Program-made: the position numbers and the translations under genes
Assembly: GCF_030929605.1 (NCBI RefSeq)
Contig: NZ_JAVFVS010000011.1
Coordinates: 1 to 64,000 of the forward strand
DNA length: 64,000 nucleotides
Source: Flavobacterium sp. LHD-80
GTDB lineage: Bacteria > Bacteroidota > Bacteroidia > Flavobacteriales > Flavobacteriaceae
Reading direction: 5' to 3'
Notes under the pieces: generated by a model
Seen by the model: only the letters and a program-made list of their open reading frames with translations
What the model was told of the DNA's origin: nothing
The model's database searches: none
Part shown: positions 51,515-59,649 of the stretch, in pieces
Layout of the letters: the number at the start of each line of letters is the position of its first letter
Numbering within the stretch: the stretch's first letter is position 1

Positions 51515-52018
51515 TTATTTCATGATTTTTATAATCAGTTTTCCAAGCCAATTTTCGTTAAATTCGGTCATTTTATCTAACATATTATCTGCTTTTAAAA
51601 CGAAGTCATATAGTTTTGTTGTTTGATCAACAAAATGTTTTTCTTCTTCCGAATCTTTAGCTTCAATAGTCGAAACTTCTTTTAAAATTTTAAGAGCTGG
51701 CTTAATTTCTCTTTTGCTTCTTTCTCTGGAAATTTTTGCTGCCAATTCGTCTAAATCTTTTTCAGCTGTAAAAAACTCTTTTCTTTCTCCGGCTTTAAAT
51801 TCTTTGTATACAATCCCCCAATCCATTAAAGCTCTTAAGTTCATACTTGCGTTTCCGCGGGAAATTTGCAATTCATCCATAATGTCTTCCATCGAAACAG
51901 CTTCGTTTGAGACCATTAATAAAGCGTGGATTTGTGCCATCGTTTTATTAATTCCCCATTGAGAACCTAATGCTCCCCAAGTTTGTACAAACTTATTTTT
52001 TGCTTCTTTGAATTCCAT
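51515..52018 (-). CDS. GbsR/MarR-type transcriptional regulator
   Basis: A 167-residue winged-helix regulator of the GbsR type: MEFKEAKNKFVQTWGALGSQWGIN, then a helix-turn-helix IMDELQISRGNASMNLRALMDWG (about residues 43-65) and a charged C-terminal helical part. GbsR in Bacillus represses choline/glycine-betaine genes; the ligand here is unknown. It lies directly upstream of three small membrane protein genes and is flanked by two like palindromes. Its own -7 element (TACATTTG) ends only 4 nt before the ATG, so the mRNA may be leaderless. Confidence 0.88.
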   Translation of the reverse strand: MEFKEAKNKFVQTWGALGSQWGINKTMAQIHALLMVSNEAVSMEDIMDELQISRGNASMNLRALMDWGIVYKEFKAGERKEFFTAEKDLDELAAKISRERSKREIKPALKILKEVSTIEAKDSEEEKHFVDQTTKLYDFVLKADNMLDKMTEFNENWLGKLIIKIMK

Positions 52019-52022
52019 AGAT

Positions 52023-52053
52023 CAAATGTAAGCAAAAGTTTTTAAACTTTCAA
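52023..52053 (-). promoter_or_regulatory. Bacteroidota promoter of the GbsR-type gene
   Basis: On the minus strand TTG (52053-52051), a 20-base spacer, and TACATTTG (52030-52023), a full consensus match. The -33 TTG lies inside palindrome 52044-52069. Confidence 0.7.
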
Positions 52054-52069
52054 AAATAATTGAAACTTA
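52044..52069. promoter_or_regulatory. Palindrome AAACTTTC-N10-GAAACTTA (operator candidate 2)
   Basis: Same left arm and same 10-base spacing as the palindrome at 51476-51501, with two mismatches in the right arm. It covers the -33 element of the regulator's own promoter, which suggests autorepression. Confidence 0.6.
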
Positions 52070-52112
52070 TTTTGAGGATTATAAAGTTATGTTAATTCAA
52101 GGTCCGAAATTT

Positions 52113-52141
52113 TTGATTAAATGATGATACAGCTATTTTTG
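52113..52141 (+). promoter_or_regulatory. Bacteroidota promoter of the antiporter gene
   Basis: TTG at 52113-52115, an 18-base spacer and TATTTTTG at 52134-52141, 15 bases before the ATG at 52156. Confidence 0.65.
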
Positions 52142-52155
52142 TAAAAATCACTTTT

Positions 52156-53418
52156 ATGGAATTATACTACACATTTTCGGTGCTAATTGTATTGGCATCA
52201 TTCTTCGCCTATTTAAATTTAAGATTTTTAAAACTTCCTGGAACCATCGGAATCATGATTATTGCTATGCTGGTTTCTGTTGGAATTCGTCTTTTGGGAG
52301 ATTCTTATTTCCCTGCTACGACCAAACATTTTTTTGATTTGATAAAAGAATTTGATTTCAACGAAATCCTAATGGGAGCGATGTTGAACTTTCTTTTATT
52401 CGCTGGAGCTTTACATGTAAACATGTTTGATTTGAAAGAACAAAAAGTTCCTATCATGATTTATTCGACAGTCAGTGTCGTTTTATCAGCCTTAATTATT
52501 TCTGTTTTACTTTATTATATAGCACCACTTCTCGGAATTGCTATTCCTTACATATTTTGCTTGGTTTTCGGAACCTTAATTTCTCCAACCGATCCAATCG
52601 TAGTTTTGGGAGTTTTAAAGGAAGCGAAAGTTCCGAAGAGAATTGAAACTAAAATTGTTGGTGAATCATTGTTTAATGATGGAGTAGCGGTTGTAATGTT
52701 TGCAGTTGTTCTAAAAATGGCAACCGATCCAACATTTGATGCTACTCTAGGTTCTATTAGTTGGTTATTTATCAAAGAAGGATTTGGCGGACTTTTATTA
52801 GGAGCCATTTTCGGATTTACTGCTTCAAGAGTCATGAAGAAAATAGACGACTATAAAGTTTCGGTTTTAATCACACTTTCTATTGTTACCGGAGGATTTT
52901 TGGTTGCTCAGGCATTACATGTTTCTAGTCCGCTGGCAATGGTTGTTGCGGGATTGATTATTGGAAATTATGGTAAAAAAGTTGCCATGAGCGAAGTCAC
53001 AAAAGATTATCTTGGCAAGTTTTGGGAGCTTATCGATGAAATCCTGAATGCCGTTTTATTCTTATTTATAGGTTTTGAATTGTTGTTACTTCCAAATTTG
53101 GACAAACAATTATTGACAGGAGTTGTAGCCATTTTTATTGTACTATTTTCAAGATTGACCTCTATCGTTTTGCCTTGGAAATTCTTCGATATATTTAAGT
53201 TTTTCGGAATTAGATCAGCCTACAACAAAGGTTCTTTGATGGTTTTAGTTTGGGGAGGAATTCGTGGTGGAGTTTCTATTGCATTGGTACTTTCTATGCC
53301 CGAAGGAGAATATAAAAACCTGCTTTTGGAAGTAACTTATATCGTTGTTTTGTTTTCAATTGTAGTGCAAGGACTTACTGTTGGGAAATTGGCGAAAAGA
53401 GTTTTAGAGAAAGAATAG
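52156..53418 (+). CDS. CPA1-family Na+(K+)/H+ antiporter
   Basis: A 420-residue polytopic membrane protein with about 12 helices. It shows the CPA1/NhaP motifs: PTDPIVVLGVLKEAKVPKR, the ion-binding ND pair in GESLFNDGVAVVMFAVV, LAMVVAGLIIGNYG, and VWGGIRGGVSIALVLSMP. It exchanges cytoplasmic Na+ or K+ for protons in pH and salt homeostasis. The large C-terminal cytoplasmic regulatory domain of some members is missing. It is divergent from the GbsR-type regulator, whose relatives respond to osmotic solutes, but it has a separate promoter. Confidence 0.92.
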   Translation: MELYYTFSVLIVLASFFAYLNLRFLKLPGTIGIMIIAMLVSVGIRLLGDSYFPATTKHFFDLIKEFDFNEILMGAMLNFLLFAGALHVNMFDLKEQKVPIMIYSTVSVVLSALIISVLLYYIAPLLGIAIPYIFCLVFGTLISPTDPIVVLGVLKEAKVPKRIETKIVGESLFNDGVAVVMFAVVLKMATDPTFDATLGSISWLFIKEGFGGLLLGAIFGFTASRVMKKIDDYKVSVLITLSIVTGGFLVAQALHVSSPLAMVVAGLIIGNYGKKVAMSEVTKDYLGKFWELIDEILNAVLFLFIGFELLLLPNLDKQLLTGVVAIFIVLFSRLTSIVLPWKFFDIFKFFGIRSAYNKGSLMVLVWGGIRGGVSIALVLSMPEGEYKNLLLEVTYIVVLFSIVVQGLTVGKLAKRVLEKE

Positions 53419-53471
53419 AAAAAATAAAGAATAGAGTCAAGAATAAAGATTTTATTTTTTAACCATTTGAT

Positions 53472-53508
53472 AAAAAGACTTGCAAGAATATTTGTAGGTC
53501 TTTTTTTA
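53472..53508 (+). terminator. Terminator after the antiporter gene
   Basis: Imperfect stem AAAGACTTGCAA / TTTGTAGGTCTTT followed by a T-run. Confidence 0.55.
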
Positions 53509-53563
53509 AATCAAAAATACTTTTGAATGATTTTTCTTATTTTTATTTTTTAATTTAATTTGT

Positions 53564-53578
53564 AACTAAAATTTAGTT
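53564..53578. promoter_or_regulatory. Palindrome AACTAAAATTTAGTT over the hicAB promoter
   Basis: Perfect 7-bp arms around a single A. It overlaps the -33 TTG (53577-53579) of the hicAB promoter, so it is a good candidate operator for HicB or the HicAB complex. Confidence 0.55.
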
Positions 53579-53606
53579 GCAAATTGAAGATTTAATTATA
53601 AATTTG
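53577..53606 (+). promoter_or_regulatory. Bacteroidota promoter of hicAB
   Basis: TTG at 53577-53579, a 19-base spacer and a perfect TAAATTTG at 53599-53606, only 1 nt before the hicA ATG. The transcript would have almost no leader. Confidence 0.65.
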
Positions 53607-53607
53607 T

Positions 53608-53850
53608 ATGAGTAAGATTGATAAACTTATTGAAAGGTTAAAATCAAAACCAAAAGATTTTTCTTGGGATGAAATGCTGAAAGTTTTAAATCATTTTGGT
53701 TATAATCAGATTTCACAAGGAAAAACAGGTGGTTCAAGAAGAAAATTTGTGAATAAAAATAAACAGATTATAAGTCTACATGAACCACATCCGCAAAAAG
53801 TTTTGAAAGGATATCAGCTTGATATTATTATTGAATATTTAGAATTGTAA
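53608..53850 (+). CDS. hicA: HicA-family toxin
   Basis: An 80-residue mRNA interferase-type toxin with the dsRBD-like HicA fold. It belongs to the subgroup starting KIDKLIERLKSKPKDFSWDEMLKVL, with TGGSRRKFVNKN where many HicA proteins have GSHxxF, then ISLHEPHPQKVLKGYQL. The usual catalytic His of the GSH motif is Arg here, but His residues remain in LHEPHP, as in this subgroup. HicA degrades mRNA until bound by HicB. hicB begins 1 nt after its stop. The ATG lies right next to the -7 element. Confidence 0.88.
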   Translation: MSKIDKLIERLKSKPKDFSWDEMLKVLNHFGYNQISQGKTGGSRRKFVNKNKQIISLHEPHPQKVLKGYQLDIIIEYLEL

Positions 53851-53851
53851 G

Positions 53852-54202
53852 ATGAAAAACTATTTAGAATATAACGGATATATTGGGACATTAGAATTTT
53901 CTGCAGATGATAAAATATTCTTTGGGAAAATTCACGGTATAAACGATTTAATAACCTTTGAAGGTTCTTCGGTTACAGAATTAGAAGACTCTTTCAAAGA
54001 AGCTGTTAAGGATTATTTAGAGACGTGTAAATTATTGAATAAAGTCCCAGATAAAACATATAAAGGATCTTTTAATGTGAGAGTGTCTCAAGAATTACAT
54101 CAAAAAATAGCACTTTTAGCTACTAGAAAGGGATTAAATTTAAATGAAATTGTAAAAGAAGCTTTGTCATATGTTGTGAAACATGAAGAAATTTTAAATT
54201 AA
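53852..54202 (+). CDS. hicB: HicB-family antitoxin
   Basis: A 116-residue antitoxin. Residues about 1-60 form the HicB RNase H-like fold (MKNYLEYNGYIGTLEFSADDK, FFGKIHGINDLITFEG), and the C-terminal part (FNVRVSQELHQKIALLATRKGLNLNEIVKEAL) is a ribbon-helix-helix-type DNA-binding domain of the Arc/HicB_lk group. It neutralises HicA and probably represses the operon through the palindrome at 53564-53578. Confidence 0.9.
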   Translation: MKNYLEYNGYIGTLEFSADDKIFFGKIHGINDLITFEGSSVTELEDSFKEAVKDYLETCKLLNKVPDKTYKGSFNVRVSQELHQKIALLATRKGLNLNEIVKEALSYVVKHEEILN

Positions 54203-54236
54203 AAATCCGAAACATTTTTGTTTCGGATTTTTTTAT
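54200..54236. terminator. Terminator after hicAB
   Basis: AAAATCCGAAACA / TGTTTCGGATTTT stem with T-run; it also fits the convergent SanA-like gene on the other strand. Confidence 0.8.
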
Positions 54237-54892
54237 CTCTTATCTTCTTTAGAATAATTAGATTCACCATTTATATTAATTTCTCCGCCTAAAAAACGAG
54301 GTTCACGATTTCTCAAAACATCAAAAAAAGATTTAAAAACCGAACCGTATTCTCTAAAGCAAACATAATTATATCCAAGATATTGCCCATTATTAGCAGA
54401 ATATCCAACCGATTTGATTCCGAGTTTTTGTCCAATGTAAATAGCACGATTTAAATGATATTCCTGAGAAATTAAAGTTGCTTTTTTAATCTTGAAAATA
54501 TGTTTCGCACGATACATAGTTGAATACGTATCGAAACCCGCATAATCAATAAAGATTTTTGTGGTGTCAACTCCTTGATTGAAACAGTAGTTTTTCATAA
54601 CCGTTAATTCATCGTACTCATCACGGCCGTTATCTCCCGAAAGTAAAATTTTATTGATACGTTTGGCTTTCCAAAGCATAATTCCAGCATCTAAACGATC
54701 TTTTAAATATTTGCTTGGCTGATCTCCATTGATTCCCGCACCAAAAATAATTCCAACATCATTTTTTGGAAACTTTTTTACCGAATAATATATCTTAGTT
54801 TTAGTTGAAGATTTTACATAATAATTCACTGAAATAACAGCAATTAATCCGAAAAGCAAAAGATAAAGGACTATTCTAAAATATTTTTTCAC
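54233..54892 (-). CDS. SanA/YdcF-family (DUF218) membrane protein
   Basis: A 219-residue protein with an N-terminal membrane anchor (about 5-24) and a DUF218 domain outside or on the membrane: VGIIFGAGINGDQPSKYLKDRLDAG, ILLSGDNG, and STMYRAKHIFKIKKATLISQEYHLNRAI are the family blocks. SanA affects envelope permeability (vancomycin exclusion) in E. coli; the biochemical activity is unknown. It is convergent with hicB. Confidence 0.88.
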   Translation of the reverse strand: MKKYFRIVLYLLLFGLIAVISVNYYVKSSTKTKIYYSVKKFPKNDVGIIFGAGINGDQPSKYLKDRLDAGIMLWKAKRINKILLSGDNGRDEYDELTVMKNYCFNQGVDTTKIFIDYAGFDTYSTMYRAKHIFKIKKATLISQEYHLNRAIYIGQKLGIKSVGYSANNGQYLGYNYVCFREYGSVFKSFFDVLRNREPRFLGGEININGESNYSKEDKR

Positions 54893-54950
54893 GGTTTGTA
54901 TTTGTAAGATTAAGATTTAAAAACACGAAGATAGCTAAAGTGAAATCAAA

Positions 54951-54984
54951 TAAAAAACCGAAGCAGGAAAGCTTCGGTTTCAAA
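54951..54984 (-). terminator. Terminator of the M3 peptidase gene
   Basis: AACCGAAGC / GCTTCGGTT stem with a T-run on the minus strand. Confidence 0.8.
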
Positions 54985-55024
54985 AATATCTAACAGTCTA
55001 AGAAGTCTTAAAATCTAAGAAAGT

Positions 55025-57052
55025 CTAAAGTAATCCTGCTCTTTTCAACAAAGCTTCAGGTTTAGGTTCTTGCCCTCTAAAACGTTTGTATAAAATCATT
55101 GGATGTTCTGTTCCTCCTTTTGAAAGTACATTATCTTTGAATTTGGTTGCCACTTCTTTATTGAAAATCCCATTTTCTTGGAAAAATTCAAAAGCATCAG
55201 CATCTAAAACTTCAGCCCATTTATAGCTGTAATATCCAGAAGAATATCCGCCTTGAAATATGTGTGAAAAAGCCGTACTCATGGCGTTTTCTTTTACATC
55301 AGGATACAATTGTGTATTTGCAAATTGTTCTGTTTCGAAAGTTTTTAAATCTGTAATATTAGTCGGATTTTGTCCGTGCCAAGCCATATCTAATAATCCG
55401 AAACTTAATTGGCGTAACGTTGCCAAACCTTCCTGGAAACTTGCACTTTCTTTAATCTTCTGCACATATTCAATCGGAATAATTTCTCCCGTTTCATAAT
55501 GATTCGCAAACAATGCCAAAGCTTCAGGCTCGTAACACCAATTTTCCATAATCTGACTTGGTAATTCTACGAAATCCCAAAAAACAGAAGTTCCTGATAA
55601 ACTTGGATAAACCGTGTTTGCCAACATTCCGTGTAAGCCATGTCCAAATTCGTGAAATAAAGTTGTTACTTCATTAAAAGTCAATAACGAAGGTTTTGTT
55701 TCTGTTGGTTTTGTAAAATTACAAACGTTTGAAATATGTGGTCTTTCATTAACGCCGTCTTTTATAGATTGCGATTTGAATGAAGTCATCCAAGCGCCGT
55801 TTCTTTTTCCTTTTCTTGGGAAGAAATCAGCGTAGAAAATCGAAACCAAATTGTTTTCAGCATCTCTTACTTCATAAGTTGTAACTTCTTCATGGTATTT
55901 ATCAATATCAAAAACTTCCGTAAAAGTTAAACCGAATAATTTTTTGGCAACTGTAAAAGCACCTTCCAACACTTTTTCTAATTGAAAATACGGTTTCAGT
56001 TTTTCATCATCTAAATTAAAAAGCTGTTGTTTTAATTTTTCAGAATAATAAGCGCCGTCCCATTTTTCTAATTGTTCGATTCCGTCCAATTCTTTTGCGA
56101 AAGCAGTTAACTCAGCAAATTCTTTTTGGGCTGCTGGTTTTGCTTTTGCCAATAAATCATTTAAAAAAGAGAAAACTTTCTCAGGACTTTCGGCCATTCT
56201 TTCTTCCAAAACAAAATTTGCATGCGTTTTATAACCTAATAAATTAGCTCTTTCAAAACGCAATTTGGCAATTTTCAAAACATTTTCCTGATTGTCGAAT
56301 TCGTTGTTTTGAAATCCTTTCGCGCCAAAAGCAATCGCCATTTTTTTACGCAATTCACGATTATCAGCATAAGTCAAAAACGGAACATAACTTGGATAAT
56401 CTAACGTAAAAATCCAGCCTTCTTTTTCCTGATTTTTGGCCAATAATCTCGCCGCTTCAATTGTGCCTTCCGGTAAACCGGCTAAATCTTTTTCATCAGT
56501 TAAATGTAATTCGAAGTTGTTGGTTTCTGCCAAAACATTTTCGCCAAACTGTAAACTCAATTTAGATAATTCTTTGTCGATTTCTCTTAATTGATTTTTC
56601 TTGTCTTCTGGCAGATTAGCTCCGTTTCTTGAAAAGCTTTTGTATTTTTTATCTAATAAAGTAGTTTGTTCTGCATTCAGATTTAAGCTTTCTTTTTGAT
56701 AGTAAACCGCTTTCACTCGTACAAATAAATCGGCATTTAAGCGAATGTCATTTCCAAATTCTGAAAGCAAAGGCGAAACTTCCTGAGCAATTTTCTGCAT
56801 TTCGTCATTGGTTTCAGCCGAATTCAAATTGAAGAAAATACTAGAAAGACGATCTAAAATATCGCCCGAAAAATCCATCGCCACAATTGTGTTTTCAAAA
56901 GTCGGCGCTTCAGGATTATTTACGATTGCATCAATTTCAGCTTTAGCCAAAGCAATTCCTTCGTTGAAAGCAGGAACATAATCTTCGATTTTAATTTGCG
57001 AAAAAGGTGCAGTGTTATGTTTGGTGTTGAAATATTGTGTTAATACGCTCAT
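55025..57052 (-). CDS. M3-family metallopeptidase (peptidyl-dipeptidase Dcp/oligopeptidase A type)
   Basis: A 675-residue zinc peptidase. The active-site motif HEFGHGLHGML (around residue 460) carries HExxH, with the third ligand Glu in WDFVELPSQIMENW. The N-terminal two-thirds is the helical channel domain of M3 enzymes. No signal peptide is seen, so it is probably cytoplasmic and degrades peptides. Length agrees with Dcp and PrlC. It is monocistronic with a terminator. Confidence 0.93.
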   Translation of the reverse strand: MSVLTQYFNTKHNTAPFSQIKIEDYVPAFNEGIALAKAEIDAIVNNPEAPTFENTIVAMDFSGDILDRLSSIFFNLNSAETNDEMQKIAQEVSPLLSEFGNDIRLNADLFVRVKAVYYQKESLNLNAEQTTLLDKKYKSFSRNGANLPEDKKNQLREIDKELSKLSLQFGENVLAETNNFELHLTDEKDLAGLPEGTIEAARLLAKNQEKEGWIFTLDYPSYVPFLTYADNRELRKKMAIAFGAKGFQNNEFDNQENVLKIAKLRFERANLLGYKTHANFVLEERMAESPEKVFSFLNDLLAKAKPAAQKEFAELTAFAKELDGIEQLEKWDGAYYSEKLKQQLFNLDDEKLKPYFQLEKVLEGAFTVAKKLFGLTFTEVFDIDKYHEEVTTYEVRDAENNLVSIFYADFFPRKGKRNGAWMTSFKSQSIKDGVNERPHISNVCNFTKPTETKPSLLTFNEVTTLFHEFGHGLHGMLANTVYPSLSGTSVFWDFVELPSQIMENWCYEPEALALFANHYETGEIIPIEYVQKIKESASFQEGLATLRQLSFGLLDMAWHGQNPTNITDLKTFETEQFANTQLYPDVKENAMSTAFSHIFQGGYSSGYYSYKWAEVLDADAFEFFQENGIFNKEVATKFKDNVLSKGGTEHPMILYKRFRGQEPKPEALLKRAGLL

Positions 57053-57076
57053 AAGTAGAGTTTTTTAAAAGTAGTC

Positions 57077-57142
57077 AGTGGTCAGTTTTTTAGTGTTCAG
57101 TTCTTATAAAGACAACTACTGAACACTAAAAAACTGACCACT
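57077..57142. repeat. Inverted repeat AGTGGTCAGTTTTTTAGTG / CACTAAAAAACTGACCACT
   Basis: Near-perfect arms of about 25 bases around a 15-base loop, between purE and the M3 peptidase gene. The motif family (GTCAGTG, ACTAATCACT) also appears at 1-30 and 57715-57745. Confidence 0.75.
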
Positions 57143-57153
57143 GATCACTAAAT

Positions 57154-57639
57154 TTATTTATTAAGACCTTCAGCCGCTTTATTAACCGCCGCTTTTAATT
57201 CTTCTTTATAAGAAATAATAGTATCCAAAACTTTTTTATCGTGGCTTCCAATGATTTGTGCTGCTAAAATCCCCGCGTTTTTTGCTCCGTTCAAAGCGAC
57301 AGTTGCAACAGGAACGCCACCTGGCATTTGCAGAATCGATAACACTGAATCCCAGCCATCAATGGAATTACTTGATTTTACCGGAACTCCAATTACTGGA
57401 AGCGGCGACATTGAAGCCACCATTCCAGGTAAATGTGCCGCACCGCCCGCACCTGCAATAATTACCGAGATTCCGCGAGTATGTGCATTTTTACTGAAAT
57501 CGAATAATTTTTCCGGCGTTCTGTGTGCCGAAACAATATCTACTTCAACTTCTACATTAAATTGTTTTAATATGTCGATTGCATCCTGCATAACTGGCAT
57601 ATCTGAGATGCTTCCCATTATAATGGCTACTTTGCTCAT
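57154..57639 (-). CDS. purE: N5-carboxyaminoimidazole ribonucleotide mutase
   Basis: A 161-residue class I PurE that moves the carboxyl group from N5-CAIR to CAIR in purine synthesis. Signature blocks: GSISDMPVMQDA, VSAHRTPEKLFDF with the catalytic His, and IAGAGGAAHLPGMVAS. It needs the product of PurK, whose gene is next upstream on the same strand (89-nt gap). Confidence 0.96.
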   Translation of the reverse strand: MSKVAIIMGSISDMPVMQDAIDILKQFNVEVEVDIVSAHRTPEKLFDFSKNAHTRGISVIIAGAGGAAHLPGMVASMSPLPVIGVPVKSSNSIDGWDSVLSILQMPGGVPVATVALNGAKNAGILAAQIIGSHDKKVLDTIISYKEELKAAVNKAAEGLNK

Positions 57640-57728
57640 GTTTTTATTTTTGTTGTGTTTTGTTTCAGGTTTAAAGTTTCAAGTTTTTGCTGGGAACTTA
57701 AAACTGTGACTGCGACTAATCACTATTA

Positions 57729-58889
57729 CTATGCACTAATCACTCTAATAGTATTCTTAACTTCCTCAGCAATTCGTCTTGCTTCCTGCATGTCTTCATT
57801 TACAATCGTAACGTGACCCATTTTTCTGAAAGGTCTTGTTTGTTTTTTACCGTAAATATGAGGTGTAACGCCATTCCATCCTAAAATGGTTTCTATATTT
57901 TCATAAACTACATCTCCAGAAAATCCTTCGGCACCAACTAAATTTACCATAACTCCGGCAACTTTACTGTCTGTGTTTCCTAATGGAAGATCTAAAATAG
58001 CACGTAAATGATTTTCGAATTGTGAAGTATAACTTGCTTCGATTGAGTAATGTCCAGAATTATGTGGGCGAGGAGCAACTTCGTTTACCAAAATTTCATC
58101 TTCCTGAGTTTGGAACATTTCAACAGCCAAAAGTCCAACGTGATTGAATTTCTCCGAAACATTCAAAGCAATTGCTCTTGCTTTTTCGGCTACTTTTTCG
58201 TCGATTCTTGCTGGACAGATAACATATTCCACTTGGTTTGCTTCTGGATGAAATTCCATTTCTACAACCGGATATGTTTTTATTTCTCCCGATGGATTTC
58301 TAACCACGATTACCGCCAATTCATTTTTGAAAGGAACCATAGTTTCTGCGATACATTCTACATTTGGCAAATCATCCATATCAGAAATTTGGCGAATTAC
58401 TTTTACGCCATTTCCATCGTAACCAAATTCGGTACATTTCCAAACGAAAGGCAATTTGATTGTTGATTGTTGATTAACGATTGCTGATTTTAGATTTTCT
58501 AAATTTTCAAACCTTTCGAATGGTGCGGTTGGGATATTATTTTTAGCGTAAAAATCTTTTTGAACGCCTTTATTCTGAATTCCTTTTAAAGTTTTTGGAG
58601 ATGGATATACTTTTACACCTTCGTTTTCTAATTGCGTTAATGCTTCAAGGTTTACCAATTCGATTTCGAAAGTCAAAACATCGACTTGTTTTCCAAAGTT
58701 GTAAACTGTTTCATAATCCATTAAATCGCCTTGAAAGAATTTATTGCAGGCAATTTTACTCGGCGCTTCGTCGCTCGGATCAAGAACGTAAGTTTGTATG
58801 TCAAATTTTCTAGTGTCGAACAAAAGCATTTTGCCTAATTGTCCGCCACCTAATATTCCTAATTTAAAATCAGAAGAAAAATAATTCAT
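57729..58889 (-). CDS. purK: N5-carboxyaminoimidazole ribonucleotide synthase
   Basis: A 386-residue ATP-grasp enzyme that makes N5-CAIR from AIR, ATP and bicarbonate. Started at the ATG at 58889 (MNYFSSDFKLGILGGGQLGKML); an ATG 48 nt earlier adds a basic stretch without homology. The N-terminal Rossmann motif ILGGGQLGKM, the ATP-grasp segment KCTEFGYDGNGVK, and the metal-binding VNEVAPRPHNSGHYSIEA are all present. It feeds PurE, encoded downstream. Confidence 0.96.
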   Translation of the reverse strand: MNYFSSDFKLGILGGGQLGKMLLFDTRKFDIQTYVLDPSDEAPSKIACNKFFQGDLMDYETVYNFGKQVDVLTFEIELVNLEALTQLENEGVKVYPSPKTLKGIQNKGVQKDFYAKNNIPTAPFERFENLENLKSAIVNQQSTIKLPFVWKCTEFGYDGNGVKVIRQISDMDDLPNVECIAETMVPFKNELAVIVVRNPSGEIKTYPVVEMEFHPEANQVEYVICPARIDEKVAEKARAIALNVSEKFNHVGLLAVEMFQTQEDEILVNEVAPRPHNSGHYSIEASYTSQFENHLRAILDLPLGNTDSKVAGVMVNLVGAEGFSGDVVYENIETILGWNGVTPHIYGKKQTRPFRKMGHVTIVNEDMQEARRIAEEVKNTIRVISA

Positions 58890-58984
58890 TTTGTGTTGTG
58901 TTTTTGCAAAGATACCTTTTAATCTTTTTTTAGCCAAAATTTAGTTTTTTAGCCACAGATTAAAAGATTAGTATGATTTTTTGT

Positions 58985-59067
58985 TTGCCACGAATTACAC
59001 AAATTTTCACGAATTATTTTTTTATTTAATCTAAAAAATTAGTGGAAATTTGTGTAATTCGTGGCAA
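58985..59067. repeat. Palindrome TTGCCACGAATTACACAAATT... (third copy)
   Basis: About 26-bp arms (58985-59010 with 59042-59067) with few mismatches around a 31-base loop. Related to 14275-14345 and 50241-50317. Confidence 0.8.
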
Positions 59068-59075
59068 CTAAAATA

Positions 59076-59627
59076 CTATTTCATTTTCTTCAAAACTTCC
59101 TTAGCAACTGCTTTGTAAGCGGCCGAATGATCGCCATAATCTTTTTCTAAAATAATTCGGAGTTCAGGATGAATCCATGCGTAGTGATTTCCCAAAACAT
59201 ATAAAGTTCTAATAGAATAGGCTTTTGTGGCCACTTTGACATCATTTATTAGCCAATCAAAAGAAGCTTCAATAATGTCTTGTAAATTATTTTCGGAAAG
59301 AGAAATACAATTTTCATCTTTTTTATAATGTGACTTAATCAAAAGTTGCGTCACTTTTGCAATTGGCCGAATGGCACTTTCATCTTTTAAAATTTTTAAA
59401 TTCGAACAGAAAAAATCAAGATGTGGCTGTAGCCAAAGCAATTCTTCGTAAGACACAAATTCTAAAATCCAGCAGGCTTTATGATTGTTTTTGTCTTCGG
59501 GAGAAAAACAAATCGAAACCAATTCGCTAAAAAGTGAAGGATTTTCTAAAACATCTTGTGCTGCTTTAAGACGGTTTTCTCTATAAGCATTTACATAATC
59601 CAGTTTTTTTTGCAATTCAGAAAGCAT
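59076..59627 (-). CDS. Helical (HEAT/ARM-like) protein of unknown function
   Basis: A 183-residue all-helical protein without signal peptide. Repeating helix pairs such as NNHKACWILEFVSYEELLWL, FDWLINDVKVATKAYSIRTLYVLG and SAAYKAVAKEVLKK suggest a short alpha-solenoid. I do not recognise the family with certainty; similar flavobacterial proteins are sometimes labelled adenylosuccinate lyase, for which no signature is visible. It follows the TonB-dependent receptor gene by 22 nt on the same strand, so co-transcription is likely. Confidence 0.65.
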   Translation of the reverse strand: MLSELQKKLDYVNAYRENRLKAAQDVLENPSLFSELVSICFSPEDKNNHKACWILEFVSYEELLWLQPHLDFFCSNLKILKDESAIRPIAKVTQLLIKSHYKKDENCISLSENNLQDIIEASFDWLINDVKVATKAYSIRTLYVLGNHYAWIHPELRIILEKDYGDHSAAYKAVAKEVLKKMK

Positions 59628-59649
59628 TATTTGATATTTAAATACTAAG

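Noticed and set aside
57251-57709. Open frame of 152 codons opposite purE
   Set aside because: It is antisense to a highly conserved gene, whose codon pattern creates the open frame.
58050-58466. Open frame of 138 codons opposite purK
   Set aside because: Antisense shadow of purK, without its own promoter or recognisable domain.
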